60,546 nucleotides of DNA from an uncultured Prevotellaceae bacterium (GTDB lineage Bacteria; Bacteroidota; Bacteroidia; Bacteroidales; Muribaculaceae), in the NCBI GenBank assembly GCA_946409635.1, contig CAMJXD010000005.1, positions 1 through 60,546 on the forward strand, written 5' to 3'. The notes under the pieces were generated by a model that made no database searches, was not told the origin of the DNA, and was given only the letters and a program-made list of their open reading frames with translations. Numbering within the stretch: position 1 is the stretch's first letter; every line of letters begins with the position of its first letter. Of this stretch, positions 49,861 to 60,400 are shown one piece after another. Position numbers and translations under genes: made by a program.

Positions 49861-52110
49861 TTATCTGGGGTTCACCACACGGTCGCCGATGATGCGCGCC
49901 AGCTGATGCCGCAACTGATAGAGTTCCTGCAACTGCTCGATGAGTGAAGGCTGCTGGTCGGCCGAGGCTTTGGCAATCTGGGCCTTCACCTCGTTGATTT
50001 TTATTCCCAGCAAGGCATTCTTCCAGTTGTATAAACGCTCAGGAACCAGGGTCAAGAGTCGGTCTCGCTCCTCAACGATGACTGCAAACTGGGTGTGAAT
50101 CTTGCTGAGCTGAGGCAAGTTGTCGGCCGCCAGGTCGCAAGCTAGCTGTCGCACCTGATCATCATCGATTGAGCAAAGCACCTTCATCAAGTAACCGCTG
50201 GAGAAAGCCATCTGTTTACTGTGGGCGCGGGCATTGGCCTGGGCTTGAATGCTCTGCTGCTTGTGCTCATGAGCGCTGATGAGTGAGGCACTGTCCATGG
50301 CATCGGGATCGTGATCGATCTCTTGAGCCATCTCATGGGCGATGAACTCACGGGTGTCCTCATCAAGCTGCTTGTTGAACGCGTCAAAGTCGTTGTAGAA
50401 CGGTCCGACGTATTGCAGGGCCGTCTGGAAAGTGTGCTTATACAAGGGAACGCTGAACGTCATCTGGTCCAGATTCAGCTCGTTGTTGATGTATTCCAGC
50501 ACTGTAGTCGGCTTGACGGTGCCGTCGGGATACTCGGTGTCGATCAGGTAGCACATGCCGTAATTGACAATGAGGCGGATGACCTCGCGCTCCTGTACAT
50601 CGACCCCACTGGCAGCCGATGTCACGCTGGGCGTGGTGGAAGAGACGCTCTGCTGCATGGGCTGTTGCTGGAAATCGTCGGGTAGGGGAGGCGGTGGAAT
50701 CTGTTCGGCCGGAGGCATGTCAGCAGGAGCGCTCTCGCCCGCTGAGGTTGCCAAGCGCTGCTCCCGGGCCTGCTGTTGCTGTCGTTCCTTGCGCCACTGC
50801 TCCAGGTACTTGCCACGGTAGTGCTTGATCTGCCTCAAGATGGCCTGTTCGTCCATGCCGAATAGATTGCTGCACTCCTTGGCATAGACCATGCGGGCAA
50901 TCTCGTCGGGGATGAGAGCAATGGACTTGACCACATCGGTGATGGCGGCGGTGCGCTTGATGGGGTCGTTGTGTGCATCATTGAGGACGACGTCTGTCTT
51001 GAAATGGATAAAGTCGGCCTCGTTCTGCGCGATGTATTCCTCGACCTGGGTGTGGCTGTGTGCCCTGACAAAGGTGTCGGGGTCGTCCTCGGGCGGCAGG
51101 GGCAGGACCTTGATGTTCAAGCCCTCCTTGAGCAGCATGTCCACACCACGTATTGCGGCCTTGACGCCTGCTGCATCGCCATCGAACATCTCGGTGACGT
51201 TGCTGGTGAACCGACGTATGGCATGGATGTGCCCCTCGGTGAGAGCGGTCCCTGACGAAGCAATGACATTCTTGAAGCCTGCCTGGTGCATCGAGATGAC
51301 GTCGGCATATCCCTCGACAATAAAGCACTTGTCGGCCTTGCTGATTTCGCGCTTGGCCTGATGGAGGCCAAAGATGACGTTGCGCTTGGAATAGATGGCC
51401 GACTCGGGCGAGTTGACATATTTGGCAACCTCCTTATCCTTTTTGAGCGTCCTGCCGCCAAAGGCGATAACCTTGCCGGCGATATTCATGATGGGGAACA
51501 TCACTCGGCCCCTGAAACGATCCCTGCCGCCGCCACGGTCGTCGGGGATGCAGAGTCCCACATCGAACAGCAGTTGCGGATTGAAGCCTTGGGCTACAGC
51601 AGCCTTGTACAGGTCATCGTAGGACTCGCTGGAATAACCAAGCCGGAATTCACGTATCGTTGCATCGTTAAATCCTCGTTCCTTGAAATAGGAGAGGCCT
51701 ATCTCGCGCCCGGCTTGCGTGTCGTGGAGCTGGTTCTCAAAATAAGTGCATGCCCACTCGTTGAGCATCAACATCGACTCGCGCACGGTCTGTGCCTGGC
51801 GCTCCTCATCCGAGAGTTCTTTTTCCTGGATCTCGATGTGGTATTTACGAGCCAGATAGCGCAGCGCCTCAGGGTAGCTGAGCTGCTCATGCTTCATGAT
51901 GAAATTGACGGCACTGCCGCCCTCGCCACAGGCAAAGCACTTGCAGATGCCCTTAGCCCTGGAGACATAAAACGAGGGGCGCCTGTCGTTGTGGAACGGG
52001 CACAGTCCAATCCAGTTGGCGCCGCGCTTCTTGAGGGCGACAAAGTCACTGACAACGTCGACGATGTCGGCGGTGTCTAGAATCTGCTGAACTGTATTAT
52101 GGTCAATCAT
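49861..52110 (-). CDS. dnaG: DNA primase DnaG
   Basis: A 749-residue primase that makes RNA primers for replication (one extra Met if the preceding ATG is used). The N-terminal CHC2 zinc finger has CPFH (near 37-40) and CKCFAC (near 56-61). The catalytic core has the TOPRIM domain with VEGYADVIS (about 265) and MFDGDAAG. The C-terminal helicase-interaction region (from about 590) is preceded by a Pro/Gln-rich linker (PADMPPAEQIPPPPLPDD). It is longer than E. coli DnaG (581 residues) because of the extended linker and C-terminal part, which is common in Bacteroidota. It starts 15 nt after the TPR gene. Confidence 0.96.
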   Translation of the reverse strand: MIDHNTVQQILDTADIVDVVSDFVALKKRGANWIGLCPFHNDRRPSFYVSRAKGICKCFACGEGGSAVNFIMKHEQLSYPEALRYLARKYHIEIQEKELSDEERQAQTVRESMLMLNEWACTYFENQLHDTQAGREIGLSYFKERGFNDATIREFRLGYSSESYDDLYKAAVAQGFNPQLLFDVGLCIPDDRGGGRDRFRGRVMFPIMNIAGKVIAFGGRTLKKDKEVAKYVNSPESAIYSKRNVIFGLHQAKREISKADKCFIVEGYADVISMHQAGFKNVIASSGTALTEGHIHAIRRFTSNVTEMFDGDAAGVKAAIRGVDMLLKEGLNIKVLPLPPEDDPDTFVRAHSHTQVEEYIAQNEADFIHFKTDVVLNDAHNDPIKRTAAITDVVKSIALIPDEIARMVYAKECSNLFGMDEQAILRQIKHYRGKYLEQWRKERQQQQAREQRLATSAGESAPADMPPAEQIPPPPLPDDFQQQPMQQSVSSTTPSVTSAASGVDVQEREVIRLIVNYGMCYLIDTEYPDGTVKPTTVLEYINNELNLDQMTFSVPLYKHTFQTALQYVGPFYNDFDAFNKQLDEDTREFIAHEMAQEIDHDPDAMDSASLISAHEHKQQSIQAQANARAHSKQMAFSSGYLMKVLCSIDDDQVRQLACDLAADNLPQLSKIHTQFAVIVEERDRLLTLVPERLYNWKNALLGIKINEVKAQIAKASADQQPSLIEQLQELYQLRHQLARIIGDRVVNPR

Positions 52111-52125
52111 CACTGAAATTCTAAA

Positions 52126-54354
52126 TTAAGTCGTAATCGTGGGGTCGGGGGTGCACACTGCATCCAGAATCAAAGCTTGGTCGACAGTTGAGACACCGTG
52201 GGCGCCCAGTTCGGCCGCGTCGCCCTTGAAGGCCTCCCGGAATTTAGCGGCATCACCATCCATGAACTTGAGCGACCGCCTGTAGGCCTGGATGGCTTCT
52301 CGCATCCGTCCCATGCACAAGAGCACATGTCCGCGATTGAGCATGTCTTGGGCCGAGGGCTTGTCATCATGGGCAATGCGGTCATAGTAGTCGAGCGCTC
52401 GCTGATAGTCGCTCAACACAAACGAGCACCAGGCGATGGGCCGCCATGCTCGATGTGCGGCACCATCCATGAGGTCGGCCTTGTAGTACTGCTGCAAGGC
52501 ATCGGCTGTATTATTCTGCTCGAGCAGCACGTGCCCGACGGTGAGCGTGAGCGACACGTTGCCTGGCGATAAGGCCTCGGCACGTCGGTAGTAGTCCAGC
52601 GCCTTGTCAAGCTTGCCCAAGTTGCGGTAACAGGCAGCCATGTGCCGCATGTTCCAGCTGTCGTTCTCGTACAAGAGTTCGTGTCGCTTGTAATAGGTGA
52701 GTGCCTGCTGGATTTTGCCTGCCGACTGATAGGCGAAACCTATCTTCTGATAGATATGGTCATCGGTGACATCATCCATGCCCTCGAGGCGAGTGAAGCA
52801 CTTGATGGCGTCGTCATAGAAGGCATTCTTGAAATACAAAGTGCCTAACAACTCAAGCACATGGCTGTCGCATGTGACATGAGCAAGTGGTTGGCAATCG
52901 GTCATGTCCAGGCCGGGATTATCCATCACCGCAATGAACTCACGCCGCCGTGAGAACAATTTGAAGAAACGGTACAAGTCCTGGACAAAAGCGTTAATGA
53001 TGCTGATGCGCTGCTTGCGTGCATCGGGCAGTTCGGCCTGGCGAGCCTCGTTGAGGGCTGCATTCTGCTCCTCGAGCTGAGCCGACATCATGCTGCGCTG
53101 CGAAGACGGCAATGAGCCCAGCGACAGGCAGAAGGAATACTTGTCGCTGTTGCACAAGTACGGGGCGTGCTGGACCACCTCGGCCAGCGATAGTTTATCG
53201 GCCCCAAGATTCTCGACTACCGACGAGTGGGCGGGATAGAAGGGCAAGAACCAATTGCTCAAGGTCTTGAAAAACGGGAACGTCTTGAGGTGGGCAAAGG
53301 TGGCTATAAACACGTCGCTGCCCTCGAGCTGCATGGCGTTGAACTCCTCGATGCGCCGTGTGATGCCACTCTTGTCCAGCCACTGCTGCCAGTCGGGGTT
53401 AGCTTCGATGTCGCTCAGGTCAATGATTTGGGAATCCTTGTCCTTGAGCTTGTCGATGATATCGGGACGCATCTTCATGATGTTGGGAATCAAATCGTTG
53501 CGAACGCGCTTCTGAACATTCTCGGTGTTGCGGGAGCGGGCGAGCTGCACCTGGATGCGCCACACGTCGTCGTTGAAGTCGGGCGCATCGCTCATTGTGG
53601 CAAGGCGCAACTGTATGGCCTGAGAGCAGTCTGTCCTGCCTGGGTGGGCAAGCAGAGCCAGCATGGCACAGGTCAGAGCACGCAATTGCACTTGGGGTTC
53701 ATCGCTGACCGAATAAGCCTCGAGCAGGATCAACAGCTTGGCCTCGTCATAGAACGTCATCAGCCCCAAGAGCAGCGCTGCCACCATCAGGCAACGCGTG
53801 TGCACGGGCAGTAAGTCGCCGGTGATACACAGCTTGAGATTAGCCGCATCGTCTTTGGAAAGAGGGAAAGATGACCAGATACGGTTAAAAATTTTGGTCT
53901 CCAGTGACTCTGCTTCATGCAATCGTGACAAAATGGCATGACTGTCATTCTGTTTATCGGGAGCCGACTGCACGAGAGACAGCTCCTTGAGGGCACTGCG
54001 GTAGGTCTCGATAATCTCGACAAGCGATGTGTTGCCTAATTCCCTGCGGCGGGCATAGAACACCTCGGGACTGAGTGGCTCCTTCAACGCAATATAGCTT
54101 TTATCGCTGAGTAGGTAAAGCCCTTGGCAGATGTCGGCCAGGATGTGGTCGCGTTGCGGGTCTATGATGCCTTGAGCCAAGTACTTGAGCATGAGATTAT
54201 AGGACATGTGCAGCCTTTCCAACTCATCGGTCAGATCAGGGCGAGACAAGGCATGAGCCATCGCCTGGACATGGGTAAAAGCAGCACCCACCTCGGCATT
54301 GTCGAGGCATTGCTGGGCCCGGCGATGGGTATTCTCGATTTCTTTAATTGTCAT
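52126..54354 (-). CDS. Large tetratricopeptide-repeat protein
   Basis: A 742-residue protein without a signal peptide, so probably cytoplasmic. The first ~450 residues are helical without recognisable motifs. TPRs are clear from about 500 to 710 (TLYFKNAFYDDAIKCFTRLE, AYQSAGKIQQALTYYKRHEL, ACYRNLGKLDKALDYYRRAE). I do not recognise a named family; similar long TPR proteins occur in Bacteroidales. It lies directly upstream of dnaG (15 nt), so it shares its transcript and could be linked to replication or simply be co-expressed. Confidence 0.78.
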   Translation of the reverse strand: MTIKEIENTHRRAQQCLDNAEVGAAFTHVQAMAHALSRPDLTDELERLHMSYNLMLKYLAQGIIDPQRDHILADICQGLYLLSDKSYIALKEPLSPEVFYARRRELGNTSLVEIIETYRSALKELSLVQSAPDKQNDSHAILSRLHEAESLETKIFNRIWSSFPLSKDDAANLKLCITGDLLPVHTRCLMVAALLLGLMTFYDEAKLLILLEAYSVSDEPQVQLRALTCAMLALLAHPGRTDCSQAIQLRLATMSDAPDFNDDVWRIQVQLARSRNTENVQKRVRNDLIPNIMKMRPDIIDKLKDKDSQIIDLSDIEANPDWQQWLDKSGITRRIEEFNAMQLEGSDVFIATFAHLKTFPFFKTLSNWFLPFYPAHSSVVENLGADKLSLAEVVQHAPYLCNSDKYSFCLSLGSLPSSQRSMMSAQLEEQNAALNEARQAELPDARKQRISIINAFVQDLYRFFKLFSRRREFIAVMDNPGLDMTDCQPLAHVTCDSHVLELLGTLYFKNAFYDDAIKCFTRLEGMDDVTDDHIYQKIGFAYQSAGKIQQALTYYKRHELLYENDSWNMRHMAACYRNLGKLDKALDYYRRAEALSPGNVSLTLTVGHVLLEQNNTADALQQYYKADLMDGAAHRAWRPIAWCSFVLSDYQRALDYYDRIAHDDKPSAQDMLNRGHVLLCMGRMREAIQAYRRSLKFMDGDAAKFREAFKGDAAELGAHGVSTVDQALILDAVCTPDPTITT

Positions 54355-54407
54355 TGTCAGTATTGTTAATCACGCGTGGCGCTATTGTCATTACTGCAAA
54401 TTGTATG

Positions 54408-54415
54408 CAAAAATA
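54408..54415 (-). promoter_or_regulatory. Promoter -7 box of the TPR-dnaG operon
   Basis: Minus-strand TATTTTTG, 53 nt before the ATG at 54354. The -33 box is not clear. Confidence 0.5.
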
Positions 54416-54478
54416 GCAATAATTGCGATTACTGACGAATTTTCTTGGCCTTTTATGCTGATTATAGAAATATTTCCG

Positions 54479-54486
54479 TAATTTTG
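54479..54486 (+). promoter_or_regulatory. Promoter -7 box of the DUF4293 gene
   Basis: TAATTTTG, 44 nt before the ATG. CTG at 54458-54460 is a possible weak -33 box (18-nt spacer). Confidence 0.5.
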
Positions 54487-54530
54487 CGGCAAAATATATC
54501 TACACAAACTCATCAGATACTATAATTATT

Positions 54531-54980
54531 ATGGTTATTCAACGTATTCAATCGGTTTATCTGCTCATTGCAATCATCTTGATGGCAGTATTTGCATTTT
54601 TCCCTGCTTTGTCATTTCAGGTAGGTGACAGGTCATTTGTTTACGGTGCTCTCGAGGCCGGTAAAGTGGGCGCAACCCACATCGACCCGCTGATGCTCAT
54701 GCTCGTGGTCCTGATTACATTGCTGGCACTGATTGACATTTTCCTGTACAAGAACCTGCAGCGGCAGATGACAGTTTGCTTTGTCGACATCATTATCGGC
54801 CTGGCGATGCTTGTTGCCATCGGCATTCAGGCTTATCTGTTCGGTACTCGAGAGAGTGTTACCATGAACTGGCAGTGGACCTTGTTGTTGCCTGTGTTGT
54901 CAGTCATCTTCCTGATGATGGCCCACAAGTCGATGTCCAGCGACAAGAAGAAGCTGCGTGATGCCTACAGGCTCAGGTAA
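54531..54980 (+). CDS. DUF4293 membrane protein
   Basis: A 149-residue protein with four predicted membrane helices (about 9-30, 53-70, 80-100, 115-132) and a basic C-terminal tail (KSMSSDKKKLRDAYRLR). The start MVIQRIQSVYLLIAIILM is the signature of DUF4293, a family largely confined to Bacteroidota. Function unknown. It is followed after 92 nt by the NhaD antiporter gene on the same strand, with no obvious terminator between them. Confidence 0.87.
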   Translation: MVIQRIQSVYLLIAIILMAVFAFFPALSFQVGDRSFVYGALEAGKVGATHIDPLMLMLVVLITLLALIDIFLYKNLQRQMTVCFVDIIIGLAMLVAIGIQAYLFGTRESVTMNWQWTLLLPVLSVIFLMMAHKSMSSDKKKLRDAYRLR

Positions 54981-55072
54981 CCAGTATTCCTGGATTAGAG
55001 AGTATTACTTCACTGACCCCTCCAAGACCTTCAAGTAAACAAGATACTTGACCTAAAATCATTGAACAAGCA

Positions 55073-56413
55073 ATGATTACAGCGATGATCATCATCTTTG
55101 TGATCGGCTACCTGCTGATCACCCTCGAGCATCCCCTGCACATGAACAAGGCGACGTTTGCGCTGCTCATGTGTGGCATCATGTGGTCAATATATGCCAT
55201 CATGGCCGACGACCCTCACATGCATGAGGACATTGTTGCGCAGCTGGGCGATGCCTGCGAGATTGTGGTATTCCTTATCGGAGCCATGACCATTGTGGAA
55301 ATTATTGACCGTTACGGCGGCTTTGGTTTCATCACCGAGAACATCAATGCCAAGAGCAAGCGCCACTTGCTGTGGATCATGTGCAGCCTGTCGTTCGTCA
55401 TGTCGGCTGTGCTCGACAACATGACAACGACCATCATCATGGTGATGATGCTGCGCCGGTTGCTCAGCGACCAGAAGGAGCGCTGGCTGTTTGCCGGCCT
55501 GATTGTCATTGCCGCCAACGCTGGCGGAGCGTTCTCGCCGATTGGCGACGTGACGACCATCATGCTGTGGATGGACGAGAAAGTGTCATCCCTGGGCTTG
55601 ATTATCAATCTGCTGATTCCCAGCATTGTGTCGATGGTGATACCCGTGCTGATTGCCCAGTTCTACATCAAGAAGGACGGCAAGATGCAGAAGATTACCC
55701 GCATGGCCGACCGCAACCCCGACCTGCATGACCGCCATCCCCACCTGAGCAAGGCTATGCTCATTATCGGCATTGCCGGCCTGCTGTTTGTCCCCGTGTT
55801 CAAGACGTTGACCGGACTGCCCCCCTTCATGGGCATCATGATTTCGCTGGGTGTCATCTGGGGCGTTACCGAGTTCTGGGTCAAGCACTTCAAGATTGAC
55901 TCCAAGATGGGTGGCCGCGTGTCGTCGGCTTTGCACACAATCGACATGCCCACAATCCTGTTTTTCCTGGGCATCCTGATGGCCGTGTCGGCCCTGCAGC
56001 AGGTGGGCATCCTGTCCAAGTTGGCTGTAGACATGAACGAGCATATCCATCAGCCCGTGATCATGACTACCATCATCGGAGCGCTGTCGTCGGTAGTGGA
56101 CAACGTACCGCTTGTTTCAGCCTGCATCAAGATGTTTGAGGGCATGGCACCGGCCGGGACCACCGACCCCTATCTGCTCGCGTTTGTCGAGGATGGCCTG
56201 TTCTGGCATCTGCTCACCTTCTGTGCCGGCGTGGGCGGCTCGCTGCTGATTATCGGCTCGGCTGCCGGCGTTGTCGCCATGGGCATCGAGAAGATACCGT
56301 TCTTCTGGTATGTGAAGCGCATCTCCTTACTTGCCCTGGCAGGCTACTTGGCCGGTGTCGGCATCATCTGCCTGGAGAGCCTGTTCCCCATTTTCCTCCA
56401 GACGGGCGGTTGA
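55073..56413 (+). CDS. nhaD: Sodium:proton antiporter, NhaD family
   Basis: A 446-residue inner-membrane protein with about 12 helices of the ion-transporter superfamily. The first conserved block is QLGDACEIVVFLIGAMTIVE (about 62-81). The core motif LDNMTTTIIMVMMLRRLL (about 118-135) and the second ALSSVVDNVPLVSACIKMF (about 336-354) are the two inverted-repeat signatures that bind cation and proton, and NAGGAFSPIGDVTTIMLW (about 153-170) lies between them. NhaD exchanges Na+ or Li+ for H+. It ends at an intrinsic terminator. Confidence 0.93.
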   Translation: MITAMIIIFVIGYLLITLEHPLHMNKATFALLMCGIMWSIYAIMADDPHMHEDIVAQLGDACEIVVFLIGAMTIVEIIDRYGGFGFITENINAKSKRHLLWIMCSLSFVMSAVLDNMTTTIIMVMMLRRLLSDQKERWLFAGLIVIAANAGGAFSPIGDVTTIMLWMDEKVSSLGLIINLLIPSIVSMVIPVLIAQFYIKKDGKMQKITRMADRNPDLHDRHPHLSKAMLIIGIAGLLFVPVFKTLTGLPPFMGIMISLGVIWGVTEFWVKHFKIDSKMGGRVSSALHTIDMPTILFFLGILMAVSALQQVGILSKLAVDMNEHIHQPVIMTTIIGALSSVVDNVPLVSACIKMFEGMAPAGTTDPYLLAFVEDGLFWHLLTFCAGVGGSLLIIGSAAGVVAMGIEKIPFFWYVKRISLLALAGYLAGVGIICLESLFPIFLQTGG

Positions 56414-56431
56414 CATCCCTCTAGAAGTATC

Positions 56432-56481
56432 AATGAAAGCTCCCGCAGGCTACATCAGCCCAACGGGAGCTTTCATTTTTG
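56432..56481 (+). terminator. Terminator of nhaD
   Basis: AATGAAAGCTCCCG (56432-56445) pairs with CGGGAGCTTTCATT (56464-56477), followed by T. An inner GGCT/AGCC stem closes most of the loop. Confidence 0.85.
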
Positions 56482-56501
56482 AGACACGTCTCGTATAAGG
56501 G

Positions 56502-57410
56502 TCAATTCACGTGAATCAGGTACACTTTGCCGTCGGGGGTTGAGAAAGCAATTGTCCCTGCTGCCGACGAGGGTTGCGGATAGGTGGCTATGACGTCATC
56601 GCCCGTGAGCGTCTGACGCCTGCCGTCAAGGGTGCAAGCCACGATTCTTGACGAGACGATCGAGTACTCATCATCAATCTCGTCCATGCCGACAACGGTG
56701 TTGTTGTCCCACCACTTGGGAGCCGTGATATTGCCCATTGCAGTCAAGTTGCCGCCATCGATGTCACAAACAAACGCGCCATGGCCGCTCACGTAGTAGA
56801 GGACTCGCGTGGCATCGGGCGACAGCGACGCCCAGATGTAACGCTCATCGCTGCCGTTGGGAGCAAAAGCCGTTGTCATGCCATCACGGGTAATGTAAAG
56901 CTTGAGGTGGTGATGCGAGAGCACCGGACGAGAGGACTGAGCGTCCTTTCCTTCCAAGGCTTGTCGCTTGAGTTGGCCGTCGGCGACGACAACTGCAGTT
57001 GACTTCTCGAGCTGTATTGCGTGAAGATTGCGCGAGGGCTTAAGCAAAGTCTTGGTCTTGCCCGTCTCGAGGTCAATGGCCTTTACACTCTCATGACGTC
57101 GACGGTCCTTGTACGACACCTGGCCATACACGACGTGACGTCCATCTTCACTGATGCAGACGTCGGACCCCGTGCCTGCATCACTTGTCAGTATTGTAGC
57201 CGTTGAAGTGCTCAGATCCCATTTCACAAGGCCCTGCTTGGTGTCGGACGACAACAAGAGGTAGTCACCTTGTGGGCTGAGAGCAACAGCCAGCGTGGGG
57301 CCGTCGACTACCTGTGGAAGCTCGATACGCTCGATGGTCGTGACATTCATGATCTGGGCTTGAACAGCCAGCGCTGAAAAGAATGCCAACAATATTATTG
57401 ATTTTTTCAT
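56502..57410 (-). CDS. Exported WD40/TolB-like beta-propeller protein
   Basis: A 302-residue protein starting at MKKSIILLAFFSALAVQAQ, a signal peptide. An in-frame ATG at 57443 is less likely because it would overlap the upstream gene. The body is a series of propeller blades (LAVALSPQGDYLLLSSDTKQ, CISEDGRHVVYGQVS, WASLSPDATRVLYYVS). TolB-like and DPP-type propellers share this pattern, but no peptidase domain is attached. Role unknown; protein or glycan binding in the periplasm is plausible. It follows the dockerin-type gene with a 29-nt gap. Confidence 0.78.
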   Translation of the reverse strand: MKKSIILLAFFSALAVQAQIMNVTTIERIELPQVVDGPTLAVALSPQGDYLLLSSDTKQGLVKWDLSTSTATILTSDAGTGSDVCISEDGRHVVYGQVSYKDRRRHESVKAIDLETGKTKTLLKPSRNLHAIQLEKSTAVVVADGQLKRQALEGKDAQSSRPVLSHHHLKLYITRDGMTTAFAPNGSDERYIWASLSPDATRVLYYVSGHGAFVCDIDGGNLTAMGNITAPKWWDNNTVVGMDEIDDEYSIVSSRIVACTLDGRRQTLTGDDVIATYPQPSSAAGTIAFSTPDGKVYLIHVN

Positions 57411-57439
57411 GATTTTACGGTATATCAATCGGTTAATAA

Positions 57440-60400
57440 TCATCTGTTATTCAATAGCCTGTTGATGAGCATCGTGGCATCGGTGACGTTGACCTTGTTG
57501 TCTTGATTGGCATCGGCAGCCTGCATATTGAACGGCTGAGGATTGCCGCCACCCAGATAGTTGATCAAGGCGATGACGTCACTCACGTTGAAGTTATTGT
57601 CGCAATTCACATCACCGAGGATAAAGCTGGCGGCCTTGATCACCGTCAATGATGACTTGGCGGGCGTTGTGCTCTGATTGTCGGCGGTGGGGATGGAGTA
57701 GATGCCGATGTTCTTGCCGGCGCACACGAGATTGCCACCCCAGTCAAATGCCATCTGATAGATTGCATTCACGTCGGAGCGAGCGTCGGCGACAAAAGAG
57801 GTGCCGCTAGACGCGAGGGAGGGCACATTTCCGTTCCACGATATATTATAGAGCTGTACCACTCCGTCGCCATCGTTGATGACCATCAGGTCGCCGTCGT
57901 TATCAATGGCGAAACCCGACATGAGTGAACCATTGAGCGAGGGGAGTTCACTGCCAGAATTGTAGACCACATTGCCGTCGGGCGATACAAAGATGAGCGA
58001 CGGCACGGCCGACATGTTCATGCCCTTGCTGCGATACTGCATCACCCAAGTGCCACGGCCCTCGGAGTCGGCGATGATGTTGCCGTTGCCATTGATCATG
58101 AGTGAACCGACGTCCAAGAGTTGGTCGGGAGCCTTGTCCCATGTGGAGAGCAGGCTGCCATCGGGCTGGCCGATATTGTAGATGCCCACGTTGTTGCCCT
58201 TGCCCGAGGGAGCAATCACGTCCTCGAGGAAGGCATATAACCTGGTATCGGCACCAGTGCCCTCAATCCACACTCCAGGAACCGAACTGCCGACGCTCTG
58301 GCCGTTGTTTGTAATCAGTCCGGCAGCATTGCGTGAGCCTACAAAGAACTGTGTGAATGCACCCTCCAGGTTGTCGGGATCGGCAATATAGATGCCCGAG
58401 GTAGCATCGCCCCACTCGGGGATGTAAATCTTGCCCTGGCCGTCAACCGCCAGTCGCATGTTGTTGGCCCAAGTCAGTCCGCCATTGTAAACGCTGGTGT
58501 TGCGAGGTCGGCCGTCGATGTCGCAAGCATAGATGCCGTTGGCAGCATCATTCTTGGCAACTCGCTCGCCCACATAGATGTCGCCAAAGTGGTCACTCTC
58601 AGGACTACGGTCGATGGCTACAGCGGCGCGGGTATAAGTGGCATGATTCTCATTCAGGCGCGTAATGCGTGTGATGGGATTGCCCACGACATTGACGGCC
58701 CAGTTCATCGACTGACCGCTCTCGCCCGGCAATTGGTCGCTAGCGAGCGTAACCGAGTTCTGACCATCGATGACATGTTCAAGCGCTACCCGGCCCACTT
58801 GGGCGCCCGTCATCTCGTCGGTGAAAATCAGGTAGGCCTCACGGGCATCGCTATTGGACTTGAACGTGAACGTGTAACTGCCATCGCTGCCCTGGGTGGA
58901 GTTCAAGGCATAGGCAAAGATGCCCTTGACAAACGATGTGTCGACAGCCAGTTCCTTCTTGACCACACTCAGTGCAGTTCTAGCGGGTGTGGTGCTCTGG
59001 TTGTCGGCGGTAGGGATGGAATAGATGCCGATGTTCTTGCCGGCACACACGAGGTTGCCGCCCCAATCGAAGGCCATCTGGTGGATGGCTCCAGCACCGG
59101 TGCGGGCATCGGCGACATAGGATGTGCCGTTGTGAGTCAACGTGGGCCTATTGCCGTTCCATGAGATGTCGTAGAACTGCAAAGTGCCGTCGCCATCGTT
59201 GATGACCAGCACATTGCCGGCATTGTTGATGGCAAAGCCCGCTATGACCGAACCGTTGAGCGACGGGAGTTCGGTACCCGAGTTATAGAGCACGTTGCTC
59301 TCATAGTCGGTGAATACAATCGATGGCACCTGGGCTGTATTCTGCCCCTTGCTACGGTTCTGTACTACCCACACACCGCGGCCCGTGGGGTCGGCGATGA
59401 TATTGCCGTTGGTGCTGGCCTCTAGCGCGCCGATATCCAGATAATTGCTGGGTGCATGATTCCACGAGGTGAGTAGCGTTCCGTCGGGCTGGCCAATGTT
59501 GTACACACCGATGCCGTTCTTGTTACCCGAGGGCCCGGGAACGTCTTCCAGATAAGCCATCAACTTGGTGTCGGCTCCAGTGCCTTGTATCCAGACTCCA
59601 GGTACCGAGCTGCCGACGGCCTCGCCATTGTTGGATATCAGTCCATTGGCCTCACGGGTGCCCACAAAGAACGGAGTAAAGGTTCCACTCAGGTTGTCGG
59701 GGTCGGCGATATACACACCCGACGAAGCATCAGCCCAGTCAGGGATATAAATCTTCCCTTCTCCATCAACGCAGATGCGGAAACAGTTGCTCAAGGCCTG
59801 GCCACCGCGATAGACACTGCTGTTGAGGGGCCTGCCGTCGACGTCACAGACGTACAAGCCATTGCCTGCATTGGACGAACCGACGCGTTCGCCCACATAG
59901 ATTGTACCAAAGTGTGCACTCTCGGGACTGCGGTCGATGGCCACCGTGGCGCGGGTATAGGTAGCATTGACACTGTTAACCCGCTCAATTGAGGTGATTT
60001 CATCACCAACCACATTGACAGCCCAAGCCAGCACTTGGCCGTCGCTGCCAGGCAGGTCCGCAGGAGCTACAGTCACTGAATTGTTGCCCTTAACGATATT
60101 GCTAAGAGCAATCCGTCCCTCCTCCTGGCCACTGACGCTGTCGGTGAAAATCAGGCAGGCACTCGTGGCTGCGGTATTGCACTTGAACGAGAAGACGTAG
60201 TTGCCGCCTTCGTCGGTCGAGCGGTTCAGGTCATAAGCAAAGATGCCCATAGCCTTGTCTTCGACAACAGGCGCCGTGCCACCGGTCATGTAGAGCACCA
60301 TGTGGGTCGTCTCGTTGGCCTTGACAGTATAGGAGCCCTGGCCCGAAAGGGCATCAAAGCCACTAGCCGTGACACTGATGGTATAGTCATTGCCTGGTTC

